From NCBI GenBank assembly GCA_003156795.1, contig PMHU01000313.1, positions 1 to 8,159 of the forward strand: a stretch of DNA of 8,159 nucleotides, written 5' to 3'. A program made the translations under genes and the position numbers. Positions 1 through 5,396 of the stretch are shown here, one piece after another (positions within the stretch are counted from its first letter, which is position 1; each line of letters starts with the position of its first letter). The DNA comes from Acidimicrobiaceae bacterium (GTDB lineage: Bacteria > Actinomycetota > Acidimicrobiia > Acidimicrobiales > Palsa-688). The notes below the pieces were generated by a model. The model was not told where the DNA came from, did not search any database, and saw only the letters and a program-made list of their open reading frames with translations.

Positions 1-60
1 ACCGTGGTCGGCGGAACCGTGGTCGGCGGAACCGTGGTCGGCGGATCCGTGGTCGGCGAA
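1..60. repeat. 15-bp tandem repeat, four copies
   Basis: Three perfect copies of ACCGTGGTCGGCGGA lie at 1-15, 16-30 and 31-45. A fourth copy at 46-60 differs at its first base and at the next-to-last base. Fifteen bases keep the frame, and the minus strand encodes the pentapeptide Pro-Pro-Thr-Thr-Val (Asp in the degenerate copy). It may continue left of the window. Such in-frame minisatellites can change copy number by slippage and so alter linker length. Confidence 0.95.
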
Positions 61-245
61 ACTGGGAATAGGTCCGGACGGGAGTGCCACCAACCCGGGG
101 TCAGCCATGATTTGCCTAGCTGGGCCCAAGTGGCGGCAACGTGCGGCGGGGACAACTTCGGCTCAGTCGCGGCCCCGGCGGTGGCCACGCCCGTGAGCAA
201 TCCGACGGAAGTGACCCATATTGCTGCCGTTTTTCCGGAAAACAT
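1..245 (-). CDS. Exported protein with signal peptide and PPTTV-repeat linker (partial, 3' end outside window)
   Basis: The minus strand is open from position 299 to the left edge, with an in-frame TGA at 302-300. The only in-frame ATG is at 245-243, giving 81 residues before the edge. The start looks like a signal peptide: Lys5, a hydrophobic run at about residues 7-22, then Ala-rich candidate cleavage sites (ATA-G, AGA-A) near residues 23-26. Residues 38-62 are aromatic-rich, including GWWH at 51-54. From about residue 63 the chain becomes a Pro/Thr linker with PPTTV units. Such linkers commonly tether exported actinobacterial proteins or join their domains. No functional domain is visible because the rest lies outside. 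There is no clear Shine-Dalgarno; an AT-rich GATATT six bases before the ATG would fit leaderless transcription. I do not recognise the family. The opposite plus-strand reading of the repeat (TVVGG) looks like a shadow. Confidence 0.66.
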   Translation of the reverse strand, partial: MFSGKTAAIWVTSVGLLTGVATAGAATEPKLSPPHVAATWAQLGKSWLTPGWWHSRPDLFPVSPTTDPPTTVPPTTVPPTT

Positions 246-536
246 GGAATTAATATCGGCGCTCGGCTGAGCACCTAAAGGTGGAGGGCCGCGGCGGGAT
301 CAGAGTGGTCGTGCGAACGGAAATCGGCCCGGCAGCTATGGGACGCATCTCGACAAATAGTAGACAAGTATGGCGATACGCGCGTTAATCGGAGGCCAGT
401 GACGTTCGCGACCGGTCGTGGGCGCGCCCGGCGCGTCGCGGCTGCCCCCGGGCGGCTCCAGCGCCGTCCGGACGCGTTCAGGCATTCGCCGCGGGGGGAG
501 AATTCCTGTGCTCTGGGCCCGCTCCGAGCAGCTACC
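246..536. other. Divergent intergenic region upstream of tadA
   Basis: About 290 bp lie between the exported-protein start (minus) and the chosen tadA start (plus). The part near 345-390 is noticeably AT-richer than its surroundings and holds the candidate promoter and an 11-bp-period direct repeat. I looked for a tRNA-Ser or SRP RNA, which sometimes neighbour tadA, and saw neither cloverleaf arms nor the SRP RNA core. Overlapping long reading frames on both strands (from 399 plus; to 914 minus) are effects of base composition, apart from the possible N-terminal extension of tadA. Confidence 0.6.
361..389 (+). promoter_or_regulatory. Candidate sigma70-type promoter for tadA
   Basis: TAGACA at 361-366 (5/6 to TTGACA), a 17-bp spacer, then GTTAAT at 384-389 (4/6 to TATAAT). 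This lies in an AT-rich pocket of otherwise GC-rich DNA and points toward tadA. A start near 396 would leave a leader of roughly 140 nt if translation begins at 537, or be almost leaderless if it begins at 399. This is pattern matching only. Confidence 0.4.
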
Positions 537-1013
537 GTGCCGGCCGTGGACGACGCCGAAGCGATGGGGCTGGCCCTCGACGAGGCCCGAGCGGCAGCGT
601 CGAGGGGGGAGGTCCCGGTCGGGGCGGTGGTCCTGGCCGGCCATCGGGTCGTCGGGTCGGCCGGCAACGAGCGCGAAGCGACCGGGGACCCGACGGCCCA
701 CGCCGAGATCGTCGCCCTGCGTCAAGCCGCGGCCGCGCTCGGTTCCTGGCGTCTGACCCAGACGACGTTGTACGTGACGCTCGAACCCTGCCCGATGTGC
801 GCCGGCGCCCTGGTGGCGGCCCGCGTCGGGCGCGTCGTCTTCGCCACGCCCGACCCAAAGGCCGGAGCGTGCGGATCCCTGTACAACCTCTGCGCCGATC
901 CCAGACTCAATCACGAGCTGCCCGTCAGGGCAGGGGTCCGGTCGGAGGAGGCGTCCGAGCTGATCAGCGGCTGGTTCGCGGCCCGCCGGGACGACGGCAA
1001 GCCGTCCGGGTGA
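537..1013 (+). CDS. tadA: tRNA-specific adenosine deaminase TadA
   Basis: TadA deaminates adenosine-34 to inosine in the anticodon of tRNA-Arg(ACG), allowing wobble decoding of CGN codons; it is cytoplasmic, zinc-dependent and usually dimeric. The deaminase signature is complete. HAE (zinc ligand His55, proton-shuttling Glu57) follows DPTA, and PCPMC supplies zinc ligands Cys85 and Cys88 within LYVTLEPCPMCAGA. The stretch GRVVFATPDPKAGACGSLYNL and the later LNHELPV match TadA and not cytidine or guanine deaminases. From GTG 537 it has 158 residues, usual for the family, and the first helix aligns with known TadA. An upstream in-frame GTG at 399, preceded by GGAGG, would add 46 Arg/Ala-rich residues with weaker third-position GC, so I judge it non-coding. 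ATG 564 would begin inside the first helix. It ends 16 bp from the convergent microprotein gene. Confidence 0.93.
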   Translation: MPAVDDAEAMGLALDEARAAASRGEVPVGAVVLAGHRVVGSAGNEREATGDPTAHAEIVALRQAAAALGSWRLTQTTLYVTLEPCPMCAGALVAARVGRVVFATPDPKAGACGSLYNLCADPRLNHELPVRAGVRSEEASELISGWFAARRDDGKPSG

Positions 1014-1029
1014 GATTCCGCTACGGCCG

Positions 1030-1233
1030 TCACCGCTCCTGTCGCGTCGCTCGCCAAAGGCTGTATGGGAGGAACACCGCCACCGCGACAGGGATCGCCC
1101 ACCAAGCGGGCGCCGATGTGCGGCTCAACGCGTAAGTGGTCCCAAGGGCGAGCACAACGGCCACCGCGACGCGCCAGTCATCTCCGACGACGAAGTCGTA
1201 CCAGAAGGCGAAGAAGGACCTTAGGCGCGCCAT
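1030..1233 (-). CDS. Small two-helix membrane protein coupled to the upstream transporter-like gene
   Basis: A 67-residue protein whose ATG (1233-1231) shares one base with the TGA (1235-1233) of the preceding gene, a TGATG arrangement typical of translational coupling. It begins with a basic, aromatic segment (MARLRSFFAFWYDFVVGDDW). Two hydrophobic helices follow at about residues 21-38 and 42-60, the second aromatic-rich, and then a basic tail (RATRQER). The charge pattern suggests a cytoplasmic C-terminus and a short hairpin topology, which is inference. I recall similar FWYDFVVGDDW-type small proteins beside such transporters in other actinobacteria but cannot verify this. Function is unknown; the coupling suggests an accessory subunit or regulator of the larger membrane protein. 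A longer same-frame reading to 1611 only overlaps the upstream gene in another frame. Confidence 0.8.
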   Translation of the reverse strand: MARLRSFFAFWYDFVVGDDWRVAVAVVLALGTTYALSRTSAPAWWAIPVAVAVFLPYSLWRATRQER

Positions 1234-1982
1234 CACGAGGCGCTCGCCGGCACTGTGAGGCCGCGGCGAAGGACGACGGTCAGGAAGAGTCCAAGCGTGG
1301 CTACGGCAGCCACGATGGCGGGTAGTGACGCGTCGGAGCCTGGCCACCGGGCCCCGGCGCCTTCCCCACCCCAAAACATCCCGAACGATGTGAGCATGAT
1401 CCCCACCACAAACTTCATGGTGTTTTCCGGGACCCGGGAGAGTGGTGCGTGTACGACGACGCCTACAACGGTGACGGCGACCACCGCGGCCAGGGCCGCG
1501 AGCGCGGCCAGGGGGACGTCGTGCTGGTTGCTCCCGAAGGTCAGGACGATGAACACGACTTCGAGCCCTTCGAGGACCACCCCCTTGAACGACAGTGTGA
1601 ACGCATACCAATCCGCCACGGCGCCGCGCCGCTCGGCGGCCGAAGCCTTGGCGGCAGCCAACTCGTCCAGGAAGATCTGGACCTCATCGTGAAGGGCCTT
1701 GTGGCCGCTGGCCCGAAGAATAGCTTTTCGCAACCACTGGAGCCCGAAGATCAGCAGCAGGCCGCCGACCACGAGTCGTATACCTCGCAACGGCACCGCT
1801 GTCACAGCCGGCCCAAGTACGGCTACCACAAGGGCCAACACTCCCAGCCCGGCTCCCGAGCCGAGCCAGGCTGACCGCCAGCTCTTGTGTGCGGTCCCGG
1901 CTGCCAAAATGATCGTCGTCGCCTCCACCGCCTCGACGGAACACGCGAGGAATACGGCGATAAACAGAGCGCCGCCCTTCAT
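1233..1982 (-). CDS. Polytopic membrane protein with internal repeat, COG4280-like, possible transporter
   Basis: A 249-residue integral membrane protein with about seven predicted helices (near 4-26, 43-63, 66-86, 130-150, 156-178, 187-206, 218-239). A charged segment at about 89-124 links the two halves. The halves resemble each other. Each begins with an acidic ExxE helix (Glu17/Glu20 in SVEAVEA; Glu138/Glu141 in LEGLEVV). Each has a later helix of the form (I/M)(R/K)xVVGxxLxxFGxxW, at about 69-83 and 189-204. Paired acidic helices of this kind occur in cation transporters such as the GDT1/UPF0016 and FTR1 (REGLE) families, so metal or cation transport is a reasonable inference; the substrate is unknown. 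From memory the overall pattern fits the uncharacterised COG4280 family. The start is ATG 1982, with AGGAGGT five bases upstream, in preference to GTG 1988, which overlaps that site. It overlaps the microprotein start by one base. Confidence 0.85.
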   Translation of the reverse strand: MKGGALFIAVFLACSVEAVEATTIILAAGTAHKSWRSAWLGSGAGLGVLALVVAVLGPAVTAVPLRGIRLVVGGLLLIFGLQWLRKAILRASGHKALHDEVQIFLDELAAAKASAAERRGAVADWYAFTLSFKGVVLEGLEVVFIVLTFGSNQHDVPLAALAALAAVVAVTVVGVVVHAPLSRVPENTMKFVVGIMLTSFGMFWGGEGAGARWPGSDASLPAIVAAVATLGLFLTVVLRRGLTVPASAS

Positions 1983-1986
1983 TGAC

Positions 1987-1993
1987 ACCTCCT
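1987..1993 (-). promoter_or_regulatory. Strong Shine-Dalgarno, fixes the transporter start
   Basis: On the minus strand AGGAGGT lies at 1993-1987, five bases before ATG 1982. It is the best ribosome binding site in the window and excludes GTG 1988, which would sit inside it. Confidence 0.8.
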
Positions 1994-2002
1994 CATCCGC
2001 AC

Positions 2003-2031
2003 ATGCTAAGGACCGGCCAGCCTTGTGTCAT
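2003..2031 (-). promoter_or_regulatory. Candidate sigma70-type promoter for the transporter operon
   Basis: On the minus strand ATGACA (2031-2026, 5/6 to TTGACA) is followed by exactly 17 bp and TAGCAT (2008-2003, 4/6 to TATAAT). The predicted transcript start, near 1996, leaves just enough leader for the Shine-Dalgarno at 1993-1987. Spacing and position both fit, but there is no experimental support. Confidence 0.45.
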
Positions 2032-2076
2032 GACGGAACTCGGCGTAGCCGTAACGGCCGGCACGCTTCGTTTCGC

Positions 2077-2104
2077 TCAAGCCCGCGGGAAATACGGTCG
2101 ATAT
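2077..2104 (+). promoter_or_regulatory. Sigma28 (FliA/SigD)-like promoter motif upstream of the c-di-GMP enzyme
   Basis: CTCAAG (2076-2081) is followed at 2097-2104 by GTCGATAT, which matches 7 of 8 bases of the SigD/FliA -10 consensus GCCGATA(A/T). The gap between TCAA and GTCGATAT is 16 bp, one more than the usual 15. A transcript from here would start near 2111, about 55 nt before GTG 2165. The motif is intergenic and correctly oriented. No flagellar gene is visible in the window, so the sigma factor assignment is tentative. Confidence 0.35.
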
Positions 2105-2164
2105 GCCCGTGAAGGGGTCTGTAGGCGAAATGCCTGACCTTGTACGGATCGGACAAGTCCAAGG

Positions 2165-4504
2165 GTGCTCCGGCCTGGTAGTCGAGCAGCAGGAGAAGAG
2201 ACCGAGAACGTCAGCGACGAGACTGGCTCGCGGCTCGGTACCGGCCTGGAGAGCGCGACCCGACGGCTACTCAGCCCCCGTCGCCTGTCATACCTGATGG
2301 GTCCGGCCGCCCTGGTGGCCATCCTGGTGCTTCGGCGATTCGACCTTCTCGCCCGAGAGCCGGCCTGGCTCTGGCTAACCGTCTTCGCCGTCATTCCCGT
2401 ACTCAGCGTCGTCGTCGACGCTCTGTACCAACGGCATCCCATCGGGCTGCTGCTCCACACCCGGGTGGCGTGGCACGCGGCAGCCGTCACCGTTGTCATC
2501 TACCTTACCGGTTGGGGTCCCGTCATGGTCGGAGCGTTCGCTTTCGTGGCCCTGGAGAACCTCGCCCGCCACGGATCCCGGACGTGGCGAGTGACGACAG
2601 CGTGGAGTCTCGTCGGGATCACCGCCGGACAACTTGCCATCTGGCAAGGCTGGGCGCCCTCGTTTCTGTCCCTGTCGAAGGCGCAAACCCTCGCCATCAT
2701 GGGGACGTTTCTCCTCATATTCGTGATCCGCATGGCGGCGGCCACCATGGCGCAGAAGGAAGATGCGGAGTCCTCCCTTCGTTCGAGCGAAGAGCGCTTC
2801 CGCTCGCTCGTCCAGAACTCCTCGGACACGACCTTGGTGATCGGCCCCAACCGCACGATCTCCTACGCCAGCCCAGCCACCGTCGCCTTGCTGGGACGGA
2901 CGCCGAAGGATCTGGTCGGGATCGTCAGCACGGATCTCGTACATCCCGACGACAGGCAACGGGTCGAGGTCCAGCTGGCATCCCGGCTCCAGCCCGATGC
3001 GGTGACCGACCCAATCCAGTTCCGCATGCAGCACGGCGACGGCAGCTGGCGCCAGGTCGAAGCCGTTGTCAACGACTTGCGGGACCGTCCGTCGGTCTCG
3101 GGTTATGTAGCCAACGTCCGCGACATCACCGAGCGCAAGGAGGCCGAGGACCTCCTCGCCCATCGGGCCTTGCACGACCCACTCACAGGTCTGCCCAATC
3201 GCACCCTCATTCTCGACCGAGCCGGACAGATGCTGGCCCGATCACAGCGCGAGCACCAACCCGTCGCCGCCCTCTTCATCGATCTCGACAACTTCAAGGA
3301 CATCAACGACACCCTCGGCCACGACGTCGGCGACAGGATCCTAAAGGCCGTGGCCAGCCGATTTGCCGGGGTGTTGCGCGCCAACGACACCGTCGGGCGT
3401 TTGGGCGGTGACGAGTTTGTCGTCCTAGCTGAGGGGGTTTCACTGGCCGCGGGACCAGAGTTGGTGGCCGAGCGGCTGTTGGATGTGCTGCGCGAGCCGT
3501 TCGGCATCGAAGGCTACGAGGGCGCCGCTTTCGCCATGTCGGCCAGCATCGGCATCGCGTCGGGAGGCCGATCCTCGGCCGAGGAGCTCCTTCGTGAAGC
3601 CGACATAGCGCTGTACCGCGCCAAGGCGGCAGGAAAGAATCGCTGTGCGCTCTTCCAGCCTGAGATGCAATCGGAGGTGCTCGATCGGCTCGAGCTCAAG
3701 ATGGACCTGAGCTCGGCGCTCGCCAACGATGAGTTCTTCATGCTGTACCAGCCCGTGTTCGAACTGGACTCTCTGAGCGCATGTGGAGTTGAGGCTCTGC
3801 TGCGCTGGCAGCATCCGGTTCGAGGGGTGGTCGGCCCCGACGAGTTCATACCAATGCTGGAAGAGACGGGGATGATCGTCGAGATCGGCCGCTGGGTCCT
3901 GCTACAGGCCTGCAAACAGGTCGCCACGTGGCAAGGCCGCGGCCATCGCCTCAACGTGTCGGTGAACGTCTCTATGCGACAACTCGAGGCAGACGCCTTC
4001 ATCGACCATGTCAGGGAAGCCCTGGCCGACTCCCAGATCGAGCCGGGCACGCTCGTCCTGGAGATCACCGAGACGGCCTTGATGCGCGATACCGACGCCA
4101 CCGTTCGGCGTCTGCGCGATCTCAAGAGTCTCGGCGTTCTCGTCGCCATCGACGATTTCGGGACTGGTTACTCGTCGCTCGCCTACCTGCGCCAGTTCCC
4201 GGTCGACGCGCTCAAGATCGACCGGTCGTTCATCGCCGCCATGGCCGATTCGGCGGAGTCGGGCGCCCTAATCCATACCCTCGTCGAGCTCGGACGAGCG
4301 CTCGGTCTTGAAACGCTCGCCGAAGGGATAGAAGACCGCATTCAGCTCGAGCGTCTCCGAAACGAGCACTGCGTGCTTGGTCAGGGATACCTCTTCTCCC
4401 GACCGATCGAGCCGGAGGCCATCGAGGACTTCCTGTCCCAATCGGGGCGCGGTACCAAGCAAGGATCGAGCTACACGTTCACGCCATCACCGATGGCTGG
4501 CTGA
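2165..4504 (+). CDS. Membrane-bound PAS-GGDEF-EAL cyclic-di-GMP synthase/phosphodiesterase
   Basis: A 779-residue bifunctional c-di-GMP enzyme. After about 45 polar residues come five or six membrane helices (about 46-192, no recognised MASE type). Next are a PAS/PAC sensor (about 204-325, ending NVRDITERKEAE), GGDEF (about 335-495) and EAL (about 508-757). The cyclase looks active: intact GGDEF at 414-418, metal region DLDNFKDIN at 373-381, and an RxxD product-inhibition site (Arg405-Asp408) five residues before it. The phosphodiesterase also looks active: EALLRW (Glu543), Asn601, ExxE 633-636, DDFGTG at 663-668, Lys684, Glu720 and Gln740. The PAS domain and membrane region probably set which activity prevails. 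GTG 2165 is the only start before ATG 2297, but its ribosome site is weak and ATG 2297 would start inside the first helix, so the N-terminus is uncertain. The gene is divergent from the transporter operon and ends 13 bp from the convergent HTH gene. Confidence 0.93.
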   Translation: MLRPGSRAAGEETENVSDETGSRLGTGLESATRRLLSPRRLSYLMGPAALVAILVLRRFDLLAREPAWLWLTVFAVIPVLSVVVDALYQRHPIGLLLHTRVAWHAAAVTVVIYLTGWGPVMVGAFAFVALENLARHGSRTWRVTTAWSLVGITAGQLAIWQGWAPSFLSLSKAQTLAIMGTFLLIFVIRMAAATMAQKEDAESSLRSSEERFRSLVQNSSDTTLVIGPNRTISYASPATVALLGRTPKDLVGIVSTDLVHPDDRQRVEVQLASRLQPDAVTDPIQFRMQHGDGSWRQVEAVVNDLRDRPSVSGYVANVRDITERKEAEDLLAHRALHDPLTGLPNRTLILDRAGQMLARSQREHQPVAALFIDLDNFKDINDTLGHDVGDRILKAVASRFAGVLRANDTVGRLGGDEFVVLAEGVSLAAGPELVAERLLDVLREPFGIEGYEGAAFAMSASIGIASGGRSSAEELLREADIALYRAKAAGKNRCALFQPEMQSEVLDRLELKMDLSSALANDEFFMLYQPVFELDSLSACGVEALLRWQHPVRGVVGPDEFIPMLEETGMIVEIGRWVLLQACKQVATWQGRGHRLNVSVNVSMRQLEADAFIDHVREALADSQIEPGTLVLEITETALMRDTDATVRRLRDLKSLGVLVAIDDFGTGYSSLAYLRQFPVDALKIDRSFIAAMADSAESGALIHTLVELGRALGLETLAEGIEDRIQLERLRNEHCVLGQGYLFSRPIEPEAIEDFLSQSGRGTKQGSSYTFTPSPMAG

Positions 4505-4517
4505 GATCTGCGTCGGA

Positions 4518-5033
4518 TCAACCCGGAGGTTCAGGTTCGCTTTCCGAGGGAGTCCCACCGGCGGGCCGGCCCGGCTTGCGGCTCCAAGATTGTTGGAATG
4601 AACCGATTTGCCACGCGGTCCACACTGGCCCGGAGGCCAACTCCGCCAGCGGGGGTGGGAACAATCGGTGGGTGCGGGCCAGTTCAGCCGCGCGTTGCTT
4701 CGACACGTCCAACCGCTTGGCCACCTCTGCTACCCCGAGCAGCTTAGGTAAGCCTGGCAGGTCGTCGGGCTGATCGGCGCGCCGGGCCGACAGTGACACG
4801 ATGGACCACGCCGACTCGTCATCCAGTGCCTTGTTCCACGTCTTCCGGGCCGTCTCGGTTGCCTGCAAAACTAGGCGTGCGTTGACGGTGAAGGTGGCCA
4901 CTATGCGGCCGTCGCCGAACGCAACGGACCCGTGTTGTCCGGCGAGCCGGGCAAGAACCCTTTCGGACAGGTCTTCGACATCACCTCTATAGGTGTCGTT
5001 GACCGCCTCCACAGTGCAGGCCCAATCGGTCAT
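4518..5033 (-). CDS. Helix-turn-helix DNA-binding protein with an unrecognised N-terminal domain
   Basis: A 171-residue cytoplasmic protein. Residues 1-70 (MTDWACTVEAVNDTYRGD onward) look like a small alpha/beta domain: strand, helix 19-32, a hairpin with FGDGRIVATFTV, helix 52-70. I do not recognise it. Residues 98-120 form a MerR/excisionase-like helix-turn-helix (LLGVAEVAKRLDVSKQRAAELA). FPPPLAEL and GPVWTAWQIGSFQQSW (135-150) follow, a wing-like pattern common in actinobacterial HTH proteins whose last motif precedes a GRP-containing tail. The acidic Pro/Ser-rich C-terminus is probably disordered. The start at ATG 5033 is supported by GAAGGGAG four bases upstream; an in-frame ATG at 5111 would add 26 unlikely residues that cover the promoter region. 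It is likely a transcription regulator with unknown targets. Autoregulation is possible given the inverted repeat at 5070-5084. Confidence 0.8.
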   Translation of the reverse strand: MTDWACTVEAVNDTYRGDVEDLSERVLARLAGQHGSVAFGDGRIVATFTVNARLVLQATETARKTWNKALDDESAWSIVSLSARRADQPDDLPGLPKLLGVAEVAKRLDVSKQRAAELARTHRLFPPPLAELASGPVWTAWQIGSFQQSWSRKPGRPAGGTPSESEPEPPG

Positions 5034-5037
5034 CAGG

Positions 5038-5045
5038 CTCCCTTC
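5038..5045 (-). promoter_or_regulatory. Ribosome binding site of the HTH gene
   Basis: GAAGGGAG at 5045-5038 on the minus strand lies four bases before ATG 5033. It selects this start over the longer reading frame beginning at 5111. Confidence 0.65.
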
Positions 5046-5060
5046 GTTGAGCGCCAGACT

Positions 5061-5084
5061 ACTATAACTCTTGACACCATCAAG
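5061..5084 (-). promoter_or_regulatory. Candidate -10 element with adjacent inverted repeat upstream of the HTH gene
   Basis: On the minus strand TATAGT (5066-5061) matches 5/6 of the -10 consensus, about 28 bases before the start codon. No good -35 lies at the expected distance. Just upstream is an inverted repeat with perfect 5-bp arms, CTTGA/TCAAG, around a 5-base centre (5070-5084). Its place in the spacer is where a repressor or activator operator would lie. A weak -35 plus an operator is typical of an activated or autoregulated promoter, but this is inference. Confidence 0.35.
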
Positions 5085-5099
5085 GGATCGAGCCGCCAC

Positions 5100-5396
5100 C
5101 GAGCTCGCCAACGGTCTGCCCTCTACACCGTCAACCCCGGAGACTTCTCTGGGATCGACGGACTCGACCTACGACCCATTCCTCACCTCAACGGGGTGTC
5201 ACCGTCGAGGCGGGATTCGCCGGCCCGGGACATGCGGTGTACCCGAACGAATTGACATTGCTTGCGTTGACCAGCCCCACGAAATGCCGAGCCGGTCCGA
5301 CGGAGTCTGGGCGCTTACCGGCGCGGAGGTCTGACCGGCACCTCGGAGGACATTCGTAGCGACGGTCGGCTCGGAATGTTGGAATTGGTCTAGGTC
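5100..5396. other. Intergenic region without a recognisable gene
   Basis: About 300 bp lie between the HTH gene's control region and the end of the permease gene. Short plus-strand reading frames cross it (ending at 5255 and 5334), but their products are Ser/Pro/Arg-rich and uneven in composition, and one begins antisense to the HTH gene, so I do not call them. Two hairpin-forming stretches (5136-5153 and 5350-5379) are listed separately. No tRNA, att site or mobile-element remnant is evident. Confidence 0.6.
5350..5379 (-). terminator. Possible hairpin terminator after the permease gene
   Basis: Perfect 6-bp arms ACATTC/GAATGT enclose 18 bases, with a further AGC/GCT pairing inside. The hairpin lies 18-47 bases beyond the permease stop. 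There is no following U-tract, so it may instead be an mRNA-end stabiliser or a chance inverted repeat. Confidence 0.25.

Noticed and set aside
4..270. Plus-strand reading frame with TVVGG repeats
   Set aside because: It is the complement of a minus-strand frame with a signal peptide and PPTTV linker, which is far more natural; the downstream plus product has no recognisable character.
480..545. Possible SRP RNA near tadA (GGGCCCGCTCCGAGCAGC)
   Set aside because: Lacks the GGAAGGGAGCAGC-like core and the symmetric internal loop of bacterial SRP RNA.
336..914. 192-residue minus-strand frame over tadA
   Set aside because: Antisense to a clear deaminase; Arg/Gly/Pro-rich product typical of a GC-rich shadow frame.
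2105..2164. Possible c-di-GMP riboswitch in the leader of the GGDEF-EAL gene
   Set aside because: Only about 55-60 nt long and without the GEMM core or tetraloop receptor; only small hairpins (AGGC-GAAAT-GCCT) are present.
2103..2297. 64-residue plus-strand frame ahead of the c-di-GMP enzyme
   Set aside because: No ribosome binding site, starts inside the candidate -10 element, and overlaps the GGDEF-EAL gene in another frame.
2470..3411. 313-residue plus-strand frame inside the c-di-GMP gene
   Set aside because: Alternate frame of a confirmed coding region; Arg/His/Pro-rich with no domain.
5200..5232. Minus-strand sequence CGAATCCCGCC resembling a tRNA T-arm
   Set aside because: The T-stem does not pair properly and no anticodon or D arm precedes it, so there is no tRNA or att-site remnant.
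5071..5334. 87-residue plus-strand frame in the gene-free stretch
   Set aside because: Ser/Thr/Pro-rich without hydrophobic pattern, no ribosome binding site, begins inside the HTH promoter region.
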